Shown: positions 35,233-43,869 of the stretch, one piece after another
Numbering within the stretch: the first letter of the stretch is position 1
How the letters are laid out: the number at the start of each line of letters is the position of its first letter
Assembly (NCBI RefSeq): GCF_900108945.1
Contig: NZ_FNYE01000033.1
Coordinates: 24,730-88,729 of the forward strand
DNA from: Paraburkholderia diazotrophica
GTDB taxonomy: Bacteria > Pseudomonadota > Gammaproteobacteria > Burkholderiales > Burkholderiaceae
DNA: 64,000 nt
Direction: 5' to 3'
Notes under the pieces: model-generated
What the model was told of the DNA's origin: nothing
Database searches by the model: none
The model's input: the letters and a program-made list of their open reading frames with translations, nothing else
Translations under genes and position numbers: made by a program

Positions 35233-36180
35233 ATGGACGACAACGCCGCTTCACTCGATATCTGGCTCGTGCGCGTGCTGCGCACGCTGCTCGTCGAGCG
35301 CAGCGTCACGCAGACCGCGTTGCGGCTGAACCAGACGCAGCCCGCCATCAGCACCGCGCTGCGCAAGCTGCGCGAAACGCTGAACGATCCCATCCTCGTG
35401 CGCGGCAAGTCGGGCATGGTGCCGACGGAATACGGCGAATCGCTGCTTGCTTCCGCACAGAAAGTGCTGCGCGACGTCGATTTCGTCGCAACGCCTCATG
35501 GCGACTTCGATCCGGCGCGCTCGCGCCGCACGTTCCGCGTCGCCGCGCCCGATTATCTGAACGACTTCTTCATGCCGACGGTGATCGCGCAGTTTCGCGA
35601 GGCGGCGCCGCATGCGCGGCTCGAAATCGAATCGCTCGGGCCGCTGCTCGATCATGCGTCCGCGCTCGATGCAGGCGAGCTCGACCTCGTGATCGGCAAC
35701 TGGCCGAAGCCCGATACGCGCTTCGAGCGCAGCGACCTGTTCTCCGATACCGTCGTGTGCATGATGCGCGCCGACCATCCCCTCGCGAAAGCGCCGCTGA
35801 CGCGCGACGCGTATCTCGCCGCGCCGCATCTCGCGCCCGCCCACTACAGCGGCGCGCGCGGCGGCGCGATCGACACGGGCTTCAAGCGAGCGAACGCGTC
35901 GCGGCGCATCGTCGCCACGCTGCCCTACTTCGGGCTCGTGCCGCAGGTGCTGCTGCAGTCCGACCTGATCTTCACGACGACGCGCCGCTTCGCGCGGCAT
36001 TACGCGGAGATGCTGCCGCTCGCGGTCGTCGACGTGCCGATTCCGTTTCCGCGCATCAAGTGCTATCAGATGTGGCATCCGCAGCCGGACCGGCCAAGCG
36101 ATATCGCGTGGCTGCGCGGGCTGATGGCGCAAGTGTCGGAGATGCTGGTGGCAACGAAGGGGCGGCGGGGGACGAAGTAA
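35233..36180 (+). CDS. LysR-family transcriptional regulator
   Basis: A 315-residue regulator. The winged helix-turn-helix covers about residues 8-66 (IWLVRVLRTLLVERSVTQTA and QTQPAISTALRKLRETLNDP); the effector domain begins at about 90 (RTFRVAAPDYLNDFFMP). The VRG-KSGMVPTEYG segment and overall sequence resemble the NodD/LeuO-like branch of the family. The open frame extends upstream to 35080, but the family starts at the ATG at 35233. It is convergent with xdhC. Since it is the nearest regulator to the xdh genes, control of xdhABC is possible but unproven. Confidence 0.9.
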   Translation: MDDNAASLDIWLVRVLRTLLVERSVTQTALRLNQTQPAISTALRKLRETLNDPILVRGKSGMVPTEYGESLLASAQKVLRDVDFVATPHGDFDPARSRRTFRVAAPDYLNDFFMPTVIAQFREAAPHARLEIESLGPLLDHASALDAGELDLVIGNWPKPDTRFERSDLFSDTVVCMMRADHPLAKAPLTRDAYLAAPHLAPAHYSGARGGAIDTGFKRANASRRIVATLPYFGLVPQVLLQSDLIFTTTRRFARHYAEMLPLAVVDVPIPFPRIKCYQMWHPQPDRPSDIAWLRGLMAQVSEMLVATKGRRGTK

Positions 36181-36310
36181 AGCGCCGTGCGTTCATTCGC
36201 GGACGCCCGCGCAAAGCGAGGCAAAAGCGAAGCAAACGAAAGCAGCGCACGCAAAAAAACAGGCGCAGCAGCCTTTGCCGCCGCGCCCGCTGGAGGAACC
36301 GAAGGTCGCG

Positions 36311-36901
36311 TCAAACGCCGATACACGGCGCGTTCAGAGCGGAGCCAAAGTCCGCAAGCGAAACCTGCTGCGTGCGCACTTGCAGCAGCTCAGCGCACAC
36401 GGCCACTGCAATCGACGGCGGCGCCTTGTCGACGATTCCCGGCACACCGATCGGACAGGTCATTTCAAAGAGGCGCTCAGCATCGACGCCTCGATCCATC
36501 AAACGACGCTCGAACTTCACGCGCTTCGTCTTCGATCCGATCAGTCCGAAGTACGCGAAGTCGCGCCGCCGCATGATGCGCTCGGTCAGCGAAAAATCGA
36601 GCGCGTGATTGTGCGTCATCACGAGGAAGTACGCGCCCGGCGGCGCTTCGTCGACGATGGCAGCGGGCGTGTCGGTCGCTTCGACCTGCACGTTCGCGGG
36701 CACTTCGTCGGGGAACAGTTCGTCGCGTTCGTCGACCCATTGCACGACGCACGGCAAACGGCCAAGCAGCGCGATCAGCGCATGACCGACGTGGCCCGCG
36801 CCGAACGACACGATATGCATCGGCGGCGGCAGCTTCGTCGCGTGGCCGCTGCGTCGGCCGATCTGAACAGGCATGTTGGAGAAAGACGGGACGCGCATCA
36901 T
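36311..36901 (-). CDS. xdhC: XdhC, xanthine dehydrogenase accessory protein, lacking the N-terminal domain
   Basis: A 196-residue protein consisting almost only of the C-terminal Rossmann domain of XdhC: HIVSFGAGHVGHALIALLG carries the GxGxxG nucleotide motif (G34, G36, G39), followed by VVQWVDERDELFP, YFLVMTHNHALDFSLTERI, FAYFGLIGSKTKRVKFERRL and CPIGVPGI. Typical XdhC proteins exceed 300 residues because an N-terminal XdhC/CoxI domain precedes this part; here translation can begin only at 36901, overlapping the xdhB stop by four bases (ATGA). XdhC inserts and protects the sulfurated molybdenum cofactor of XdhB. Whether the shortened form is functional is open. Confidence 0.85.
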   Translation of the reverse strand: MMRVPSFSNMPVQIGRRSGHATKLPPPMHIVSFGAGHVGHALIALLGRLPCVVQWVDERDELFPDEVPANVQVEATDTPAAIVDEAPPGAYFLVMTHNHALDFSLTERIMRRRDFAYFGLIGSKTKRVKFERRLMDRGVDAERLFEMTCPIGVPGIVDKAPPSIAVAVCAELLQVRTQQVSLADFGSALNAPCIGV

Positions 36902-39288
36902 GGCGAACACTCCGCAACTCGGGTTGAGCGCCCGTCCAGGCGGGCGGCACGCACCGCGCCGATCGCCTTCAGGATTTCTTCGCCCGTCGCGGGCGCGTTC
37001 AGCGGCGGATTCACCTTGTAATCGCCGACTGCGGCCACCGCATCGCGGATCGCGAAGAACACGGAGAACGGCAGCAACAGCGGCGGCTCGCCCGTCGCCT
37101 TCGAGCGGTGAATGCTGTCCTCCGCGTTGCGGTTCTTGAAGAGACGCACGCGGAAGTCGGGCGGCGTATCGTTGACGGTCGGAATCTTGTAGGTGGATGG
37201 CGCGTGCGTCATCAGCTTGCCGCCCGCGTTCCACCACAACTCTTCCGTCGTCAGCCAGCCCATGCCCTGGATGAAGCCGCCTTCGACCTGGCCGACATCG
37301 ATGGCCGGGTTCAGCGACGCGCCCACATCGTGCAGCGCATCGGCGCGCAACACGCGCATTTCGCCCGTCAGCGTGTCGATCACGACTTCAGACACGGCCG
37401 CGCCATACGAGTAGTAGAAGAACGGCCGCCCTTGCAGCTTCGCCTGATCCCAGTAGAGCTTCGGCGTCGCGTAAAAGCCATCGGACCACAACTGCACGCG
37501 CGCGACGTACGCTTTCGCGATCACTTCTTCGAACGGCACGACGGCATCGCCGATCAGCACGCAATCGCCCGCGAATCGCACCTGCGATGCCGTCACCTCA
37601 CCTGCGCCGAACTTATCGGCGGCAAATGCGGCGAGACGTTCGCGCAACTGGCGCGCGGCATCCTGCGCGGCCTTGCCGTTCAGGTCCGAACCCGTCGATG
37701 CCGCCGTCGCCGACGTGTTCGCGACCTTCGACGTATCGGTCGCCGTCACGCGCACGCGATCGAAGCTCACGCCCAGTTCATGCGCGACGACCTGCGCGAC
37801 CTTCGTGTTGAGACCCTGGCCCATTTCCGTGCCGCCGTGGTTCACGAGCACGGAGCCGTCGGTGTAGATGTGAACGAGCGCGCCCGCCTGATTGAAGTGC
37901 GTGACGTTGAACGCGATGCCGAACTTCACGGGCGTCAGCGCGAGGCCCTTTTTCAGCACTTCGTTGTTGCGGTTGAATTCGAGCACTTCGGCGCGGCGCC
38001 TGCGATAGTCGCTCGTCGCTTCCAGTTCGTCGATCAGTTCGTGAATCACGTTGTCTTCGACGATCTGGCCATACGGCGTCTGGTTGCGCTCGGTCTTGCC
38101 ATACAGATTGCGGCGGCGCACGTCGAGCGAGTCCTTGCCGAGCGAACGCGCGATATCGTCGATGATGTATTCGATCGCGAACGCGCCCTGCGGGCCGCCG
38201 AAGCCGCGAAACGCCGTATTCGACTGCGTGTTCGTCTTGCCGCAGAAGCCATCGATCGCGACATCCGACAGGTAGTACGCGTTGTCGAAATGACAGACGG
38301 CGCGCGTCATCACGGGGCCGGACAGGTCGGCGGAAAAGCCGCAGCGCGACGTCATGTCGACGGACACGCCTTCGATCACGCCTTCGTCGTCATAGCCGAC
38401 GTCATACGTATAGTGGAAATCGTGGCGCTTGCCCGTGACCATCATGTCGTCGTCGCGATCGGGGCGCAGCTTGACGGGGCACAGCAGCTTCCACGCAGCG
38501 AGCGCCGCGCAGCACGCGAACAGCCCCGACTGCGATTCCTTGCCGCCGAAGCCGCCGCCCATCCGGCGGCATTCGACCAGCACGTTGTGCGAGTGGACAC
38601 CCAGCACGTGCGAGACGAGGTACTGCATTTCGCTCGGATGCTGCGTCGAGCACCACACGTGCATGCCGTCGTCGTCCTTCGGCACCGCGTATGAAATCTG
38701 GCCTTCCAGATAGAACTGCTCCTGCCCGCCGAGCAGCATCTCGCCCGCTTCGCGATGCGTCGCACGTGCGAGCTTCGAGACGGCGTCGCCGCGCGCGAGC
38801 TTCATCGGCGGAATCACGCTCTGGTTCGCGGCGCGCGCCTGCTGTGCCGTCAGCACGGCGGGCAGTTCCTCGAATTCGAATTCCGCGCGACGCGCGCCCA
38901 GGCGCGCCGCATCGTGCGACGTCGCGACGACGATGAACATCGGCTGACCGACGTATTGGACGACACCGTCCGCGAGAATCGGATCGTCGCCTTTGACGAT
39001 CGGCGCGCAGTCGTTGTGGCCGGGAATATCGTCGGCAGTGAAGACGGCGACGACGCCGGGCGTCGCGCGCACCTTGTCGAACTTCATGGACAGGATCTTC
39101 GCATGCGCTTTCGGCGACAGTCCGAGCGCCGCGTGCAGCGTGCCCGCAAGCTCGGGGATGTCGTCGGTGTAGGTCGCGCGGCCGCTCACGTGCAGATGCG
39201 CGGACTCATGCGGACGCGACACGTGTACTTGCGTGAAGTCGGCGAGTTCCGTGGCGTCCTTCAGGAACGGTTCGGCTTGCTGGTTCAT
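36898..39288 (-). CDS. xdhB: Xanthine dehydrogenase, molybdopterin-binding subunit XdhB
   Basis: A 796-residue catalytic subunit that hydroxylates hypoxanthine and xanthine to urate. Molybdenum-cofactor motifs are present: MGGGFGGKESQSGLFA, FRGFGGPQGAFAIEYIID, and HGGTEMGQGLNTKV. The catalytic glutamate is E734 in ATGEPPLLLPFSV, the usual xanthine dehydrogenase context. The start at 39288 (MNQQAEPFLKDATELADFTQ) is chosen over an Arg-rich extension inside xdhA. It follows xdhA by 26 bases and overlaps xdhC by four, so the three are an operon. Its partner XdhA supplies the iron-sulfur clusters and FAD. Confidence 0.96.
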   Translation of the reverse strand: MNQQAEPFLKDATELADFTQVHVSRPHESAHLHVSGRATYTDDIPELAGTLHAALGLSPKAHAKILSMKFDKVRATPGVVAVFTADDIPGHNDCAPIVKGDDPILADGVVQYVGQPMFIVVATSHDAARLGARRAEFEFEELPAVLTAQQARAANQSVIPPMKLARGDAVSKLARATHREAGEMLLGGQEQFYLEGQISYAVPKDDDGMHVWCSTQHPSEMQYLVSHVLGVHSHNVLVECRRMGGGFGGKESQSGLFACCAALAAWKLLCPVKLRPDRDDDMMVTGKRHDFHYTYDVGYDDEGVIEGVSVDMTSRCGFSADLSGPVMTRAVCHFDNAYYLSDVAIDGFCGKTNTQSNTAFRGFGGPQGAFAIEYIIDDIARSLGKDSLDVRRRNLYGKTERNQTPYGQIVEDNVIHELIDELEATSDYRRRRAEVLEFNRNNEVLKKGLALTPVKFGIAFNVTHFNQAGALVHIYTDGSVLVNHGGTEMGQGLNTKVAQVVAHELGVSFDRVRVTATDTSKVANTSATAASTGSDLNGKAAQDAARQLRERLAAFAADKFGAGEVTASQVRFAGDCVLIGDAVVPFEEVIAKAYVARVQLWSDGFYATPKLYWDQAKLQGRPFFYYSYGAAVSEVVIDTLTGEMRVLRADALHDVGASLNPAIDVGQVEGGFIQGMGWLTTEELWWNAGGKLMTHAPSTYKIPTVNDTPPDFRVRLFKNRNAEDSIHRSKATGEPPLLLPFSVFFAIRDAVAAVGDYKVNPPLNAPATGEEILKAIGAVRAARLDGRSTRVAECSP

Positions 39289-39314
39289 TCTGCTGGTTCT
39301 CCGTGATCCTGTTT

Positions 39315-40832
39315 TTAGACGGCCACACCGGCCGCAACGACTGCACGCACATCGAGCGCGCTCTTTTGCAGCGGATCGTTCGGGCGCGTTTCGAGCCAGA
39401 ACCGGTACAGCGTGTTCTTTGCGGTTTCGAGGCGATAGCCGCCCGTCGCGCGCATATCGGTGAGCGGCTCGTAGTCCTTCGTGAGCGCGATCATCGCGGC
39501 CTGCGCGGTGGCTTCGTGCCAGTTGGCATCGGCGAGCGCGGCTTCGGCATGCGTCGCGCGCTTCGGCGTTGCCGCCATGCCGCCGAACGCGATGCGCGGC
39601 TCGCGGATCGTGTCGCCGTCCGCGATGAACGAGAACGCGGCGCACACGGCGGAAATATCGGAGTCGAAGCGCTTCGAAATCTTGTACGTGCGGAACGTGA
39701 AGTGCCTGCGCGCTTCGTTGCGCGCGGGTACCTTCAGGCCCACGACGAACTCATGCTCGGCCATGTCCTTCTTCTGATACGCGAGATACAGGTCTTCGAG
39801 CGGCAGTTCGCGTTCGACGTCGCCGCCGCGCAGCACGACACGCGCCCCGAGCGCGATCAAGCCCGGCATCGAATCGCCGATGGGCGAACCGTTCGCCACG
39901 TTGCCGCCGAGCGTGCCCGCGTTGCGAATCGGCAGCGATGCAAATCGCAGCCACATCTCAATGAGTTCGGGATACTGCTTCGCCAGCTCGGCATACGCGC
40001 GCTCGACCGTCACGCCCGCGCCGATTTCGATCCAGTCGTCGTTTGTCTCGACTTTCTGCAGTTCGGCGATCTGGCCGACATACACGATGCGACCCAGGTC
40101 GCGCATCATCTTCGTGACCCACAAGCCGATGTCGGTGCTGCCCGCGAGAATGCGCGTCGCGGGCGCGTCGGCCTTGATCTTCGCGAGCGCGTCGATCGTG
40201 CGCGGCGCATCGAACGTCTGGCCGTTGAATTCGTAGCGGAAGGTTTCGCCGCGCTCGAGCGTCGCGAGCTTTTCAGCCAAGGCCTTCACGTCGACGGGCG
40301 CTTTCGGCGCGGGCAACTGGAACATGCGCTCGGCCGCATCGACGATCGGACGATAGCCCGTGCAGCGGCACAGGTTGCCCGTCAGCGCGTTGGCGATCTC
40401 GGCGCGATCGGGCACGGTGCGGTTCGCGCACGCGTGCTCATGGCCATGCTTCTCGTACATCGACCACATCGACATCACAAAGCCGGGCGTGCAGAAGCCG
40501 CATTGCGAGCCGTGGCACTCGACCATCGCCTCTTGTACCGGATGCAGGCCGCCGTCCGGCTGGCGCAGGTCTTCGACGGTAAAGAGCGCTTTGCCGTCGA
40601 GCGTCGGCAGAAACTGGATGCACGCGTTGACGGCCTTGAAGCTGACGCCGCCCGCGTTGTCGCGCTCGCCGATCACCACCGTGCACGCGCCGCAATCGCC
40701 TTCCGCGCAGCCTTCCTTGGTGCCCGTGCAGCGCGCGTCCTCGCGCAGGTATTGGAGAACGGTGCGGGTGACGGGCGCGCCCGTGATCTCACGGATCGCG
40801 TTGCGATGGTAGAAGCGGATCGGCTGGCTCAT
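39315..40832 (-). CDS. xdhA: Xanthine dehydrogenase, iron-sulfur/FAD subunit XdhA
   Basis: A 505-residue subunit. The N-terminal plant-type ferredoxin domain has cluster ligands C42, C47, C50 and C71 (GCAEGDCGACTV); the second domain has C111, C114, C155 and C157 (CGFCTPGF, CRCTGY). The FAD-binding domain follows from about residue 190, with ATRILAGSTDIGLWVTK and RNAGTLGGNVANGSPIGDSM. Together with XdhB it forms the XDH heterotetramer that passes electrons from purines to NAD. It is the first gene of xdhABC, transcribed leftward from the 399-base region shared with the MFS gene. Confidence 0.96.
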   Translation of the reverse strand: MSQPIRFYHRNAIREITGAPVTRTVLQYLREDARCTGTKEGCAEGDCGACTVVIGERDNAGGVSFKAVNACIQFLPTLDGKALFTVEDLRQPDGGLHPVQEAMVECHGSQCGFCTPGFVMSMWSMYEKHGHEHACANRTVPDRAEIANALTGNLCRCTGYRPIVDAAERMFQLPAPKAPVDVKALAEKLATLERGETFRYEFNGQTFDAPRTIDALAKIKADAPATRILAGSTDIGLWVTKMMRDLGRIVYVGQIAELQKVETNDDWIEIGAGVTVERAYAELAKQYPELIEMWLRFASLPIRNAGTLGGNVANGSPIGDSMPGLIALGARVVLRGGDVERELPLEDLYLAYQKKDMAEHEFVVGLKVPARNEARRHFTFRTYKISKRFDSDISAVCAAFSFIADGDTIREPRIAFGGMAATPKRATHAEAALADANWHEATAQAAMIALTKDYEPLTDMRATGGYRLETAKNTLYRFWLETRPNDPLQKSALDVRAVVAAGVAV

Positions 40833-41231
40833 GTCTTGTGCTCGTTTCGGTTATCCGCATCCGCATGGGGAATGCGGACGGTGCGGCTGACGGTTCGAAA
40901 AGTAGCATCATCAATAATTACAACCCATAGGCTCGATCGCATGGGGGACATACAGCTGGAGAGATAAATTGGGACGGCGGCGGGCCGCTGCGCTTATGTT
41001 GCCGAGTCCGGTTCGAGTTGTTTTCGTTGTTATTCCCTTATCTAGGACAACGCATGCGCTGACGGCTAGCGGTCAAAGTCCTTCACAAGCCGGGAAAATT
41101 GACGGGAATCCGTCAGCGCCGCCATCCAGCCCCGTTTCATCCACGCGAAAAATATTGAGCAGGGTCTGCAAGGGAATCGGTTCCATGGGAAAATCACGCC
41201 TTCCCGCCGATTTCAAGTCTCGTTTTCCCCC
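40833..41231. other. Divergent regulatory region between xdhA and the MFS gene
   Basis: 399 bases without a gene, containing promoters for both directions. The most AT-rich patch, around 40903-40930 (CATCATCAATAATTACAACC), lies about 75 bases upstream of xdhA and is a plausible promoter or activator site. A second candidate patch with TTGTTTTCGTTGTTATTCCC lies around 41021-41040, ahead of the MFS gene. These are visual impressions only. Confidence 0.45.
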
Positions 41232-42443
41232 ATGTCCGTCGACTCCGCTACGCCGCGCAGCGAATTTGCGACCACGTTGCAGATCATTCCCGTCGTGTTT
41301 TTCACGTTCCTTTGCTACCTGACGATCGGCATTCCGCTCGCGGTGCTGCCGGGCTATGTCCACGGCGATCTCGGTTACAGCGCCGTGCTCGCGGGTCTCG
41401 CGATCAGCGTCCAGTACTTCGCGACGCTCGCATCGCGGCCGCTCGCTGGCCGTTCCGCCGACACGCTCGGGCCGAAGAAGACAGTGACGATCGGCCTGAT
41501 CGGTTGCGGCGCGAGCGGCGTGCTGCTGCTCGTGGCCGTGCTGCTCGGCCAATGGCCCGCGCTGAGCCTCGGTCTGCTGGTGCTGAGCCGCCTCGTGCTC
41601 GGCTTCGGTGAAAGCCTGTGCGGCACGGGCGCGATCCTGTGGGGCATCGGGCGCGTCGGCACGACCAACAATGCGCGCGTGATTTCGTGGAACGGCATCG
41701 CCACTTACGGCGCGCTCGCGATCGGCGCGCCGCTCGGCGTCGCGATTGCGCATGCCGTCGGATTCTTTGCGCTCGGCGTCGTCGTCGTCGCGCTCGCGGC
41801 GCTCGGCTACTATCTCGCGCGTCTGATCGCGCCCGTGCCCGTCGTGCACGGCGAACGCATGTCGTATCGCAGCGTGTTCACGCGGGTGCTGCCGCATGGC
41901 ATCGGGCTCGCGCTCGGCTCGGCGGGCTTCGGCTCAATCGCGACGTTCATCACGCTCTTTTACGCGGCGAATCACTGGCCGAACGCGGCGCTGTCGCTGA
42001 CGGTGTTCGGCACGCTGTTCATCGGCGCGCGGCTTTTGTTCGCCAACACGATCAAGACGTACGGCGGCTTTCGCGTCGCGATTGCGTCGTTCTCGTTCGA
42101 ATGCGCCGGCTTGCTGCTGCTGTGGCTCGCGCCCGTGCCGCACGTCGCGCTGGCGGGCGCCGCGCTGACGGGCTTCGGCTTCGCGCTCGTGTTCCCCGCG
42201 CTCGGCGTCGAAGCGGTGGGACTCGTGCCGCCCGCGAGCCGTGGCGCGGCGCTGTCCGCGTATTCGGTATTCCTCGATCTGTCGCTCGGCGTGACGGGGC
42301 CGCTGGCGGGCTATATCGCCGGTGAGTTCGGCTACGGCTCGGTGTTTCTGTTCGCGGCCGTGGCTGCCGCAGCCGCCGTCGCGCTGTCGACGATGCTCTA
42401 CCTGCGCAACGCGCGCACGCCGAACGCGCCGGCAGCGGCGTGA
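41232..42443 (+). CDS. MFS transporter (YfcJ/YhhS, UPF0226 type)
   Basis: A 403-residue major facilitator with twelve hydrophobic segments. The beginning TLQIIPVVFFTFLCYLTIGI and the loop-2 motif RPLAGRSADTLGPKKTV (the MFS G-x(3)-D-x(2)-G type signature) match the YfcJ/YhhS branch. The second half opens at about residue 210. Substrates of this branch are not established; arabinose-like efflux has been suggested for relatives. It is divergent from xdhABC. A link with purine metabolism is positional only. A bidirectional terminator follows. Confidence 0.88.
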   Translation: MSVDSATPRSEFATTLQIIPVVFFTFLCYLTIGIPLAVLPGYVHGDLGYSAVLAGLAISVQYFATLASRPLAGRSADTLGPKKTVTIGLIGCGASGVLLLVAVLLGQWPALSLGLLVLSRLVLGFGESLCGTGAILWGIGRVGTTNNARVISWNGIATYGALAIGAPLGVAIAHAVGFFALGVVVVALAALGYYLARLIAPVPVVHGERMSYRSVFTRVLPHGIGLALGSAGFGSIATFITLFYAANHWPNAALSLTVFGTLFIGARLLFANTIKTYGGFRVAIASFSFECAGLLLLWLAPVPHVALAGAALTGFGFALVFPALGVEAVGLVPPASRGAALSAYSVFLDLSLGVTGPLAGYIAGEFGYGSVFLFAAVAAAAAVALSTMLYLRNARTPNAPAAA

Positions 42444-42464
42444 CGGCCGCCTGAATCCGGATCG

Positions 42465-42499
42465 AAAAAAAAATGCGACGCCGCGTGCGTCGCTTTTTT
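42465..42499. terminator. Bidirectional intrinsic terminator
   Basis: GCGACGC (42475-42481) pairs with GCGTCGC (42487-42493) around CGCGT, preceded by nine A residues (42465-42473) and followed by six T residues (42494-42499). The flanking runs allow termination from the MFS gene on the left and from the leftward aminotransferase on the right. Confidence 0.88.
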
Positions 42500-42538
42500 C
42501 ATTGGCGGCCCGCTCATTGGCGGCCCGGCTTTCGCCGA

Positions 42539-43786
42539 TCAGGCGTTCAGCGCTTCGCCCTTCGCGCTGCTGCTCGCGAGCGAACGCTCCAGCGCCGCGA
42601 CGCCCGCAGGCAGATCGACGTTTACGCCGAGATCGATCATCGTCCGTCCGAACGCGTGCAGCGTACGAAACAGATTGTGTTCGCGCGCCTGCTCGCCCAT
42701 CTGGCCGATCCGCACGATCGGCAAGCCGAACGATCCGGATATCTCGACCTGATGATGACGCGAGATATGCCCGCAAATATCGCCGGGCGTGAGATCGGGC
42801 CGGTCTTTCGTCGGCACTTCGATGCCGACCACGGAGTTCAGCCGGCACTCGGCGGGTGCGTACAGTTGCAGGCCCATTGCGCTGATCCCCGCCTGTAGCG
42901 CGAGGGAGCACTTCAGATGCCGCGCGAAGCGCTTCTCCAGCGTCTCCGCGCACACGAGCCGCAGCGCCTCGTGCAGCGCGAGCACGCCCGACACGGGCGC
43001 CGTGTAGTGGTAGCCCGCGTTGTGCCAGAAATTCTCGGCTAGCGATGCGTCGAGGCACCAGTGCGCGCTTGCATGCGAGCGTCCTTTCACGCGCTCCCAG
43101 GCCGCATCCGAAAACGCGATCAGCGATACGCCCGGAATCGACGACAGTCCCTTCTGCCCGCCCGTGATGACGGCATCGATGCCCCACGCGTCCATTTCGA
43201 GCGGCATCGTCGACAGCGTGCACACGGCATCGACGACGACGAGCGCACCCGACTTCTTCGCGAGCGCCGCAATGTCCTTCAGGTGATAGTTCCAGACGGT
43301 GTTCGAAGTCTCGCCCTGCACGATCGTCACGATCTCGGGACGCACGCGGCGAATCGCCTCCTCGACCTGTTCGAGCGTCGCGACCGTGCGGTCCGCGACT
43401 TCGAGCAGCGACACATCCGCGCCGACGCGCCGCCCCATTTCAGCCATCCGCGCGCTGAAGAAGCCGTTCTTGATGCTGAGCACGCGCGTGCCGGACCACG
43501 CGAGATTGGAGATCGCCATTTCCATCGCCGCCGAGCCCGGACCCGCGACGCCCAGCACCCACTTCGAGTTCGTCTGGAACACGTAGCGGGCCATCGTCTT
43601 CACCTGTCCGACCACCTTGGCCATCGTGCCGCCCAGATGGTTGATGACGATCGCATTCGCCTTCGCGACGGCGGCGGGAATCGGCACGGGGCCGGCGCCC
43701 ATCATCAGGAGTGGTTCTTCGGGAAGAATTGCATCGAGCGATTCGACTTCGGGACAGGGAACGACGTTGGACGTTGTAGGGGTCAT
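42539..43786 (-). CDS. Class V aminotransferase (alanine/serine/ureidoglycine-glyoxylate type)
   Basis: A 415-residue PLP enzyme of the fold-type I class V family. The PLP lysine is K212 (VITGGQKGLSSIPG) and the cofactor-stacking Asp is D186 (LVVVDAVCTLSTMPLE). MMGAGPVPIP near the start and NAGYHYTAPVSGVLALHEAL match alanine-glyoxylate and serine-pyruvate aminotransferases. The same family contains PucG, which transaminates glyoxylate with ureidoglycine in purine degradation, and nearby xdhABC makes that reading attractive. The ATG at 43784-43786 has no clear Shine-Dalgarno. A very strong hairpin lies 31 bases upstream, so expression may be controlled by its leader. Confidence 0.9.
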   Translation of the reverse strand: MTPTTSNVVPCPEVESLDAILPEEPLLMMGAGPVPIPAAVAKANAIVINHLGGTMAKVVGQVKTMARYVFQTNSKWVLGVAGPGSAAMEMAISNLAWSGTRVLSIKNGFFSARMAEMGRRVGADVSLLEVADRTVATLEQVEEAIRRVRPEIVTIVQGETSNTVWNYHLKDIAALAKKSGALVVVDAVCTLSTMPLEMDAWGIDAVITGGQKGLSSIPGVSLIAFSDAAWERVKGRSHASAHWCLDASLAENFWHNAGYHYTAPVSGVLALHEALRLVCAETLEKRFARHLKCSLALQAGISAMGLQLYAPAECRLNSVVGIEVPTKDRPDLTPGDICGHISRHHQVEISGSFGLPIVRIGQMGEQAREHNLFRTLHAFGRTMIDLGVNVDLPAGVAALERSLASSSAKGEALNA

Positions 43787-43817
43787 GACGGAGACGCGCG
43801 AAAGATGAACGTTGCAG

Positions 43818-43869
43818 GAAAGATGGCCCGCCGCGCGCAACAACACCTGCGCGCGGCGGGCCATCTTTC
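43818..43869 (-). promoter_or_regulatory. 22-bp perfect hairpin in the leader of the aminotransferase gene
   Basis: The segment 43818-43839 is the exact reverse complement of 43848-43869, giving a 22-bp stem with an 8-base loop (43840-43847). It starts 31 bases upstream of the aminotransferase ATG. Only three T residues end either arm, so it is not a standard terminator. The octamer CATCTTTC in the arm recurs between hairpin and ATG, which could offer an alternative pairing. The function is unknown; attenuation or translational control is possible. Confidence 0.75.

Noticed and set aside
36240..36300. Possible leftward terminator after xdhC
   Set aside because: GGC-TGCTGC-GCC followed by a T-run on the minus strand is present, but the stem is too short to call.
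36902..37237. Extension of XdhC upstream of 36901
   Set aside because: The frame is open but is an Arg-rich shadow of xdhB with no XdhC N-domain sequence, so the protein is treated as truncated.
37108..38694. Long plus-strand open frame through xdhB
   Set aside because: Antisense to a fully recognisable XdhB; no domain and extreme Arg/His content.
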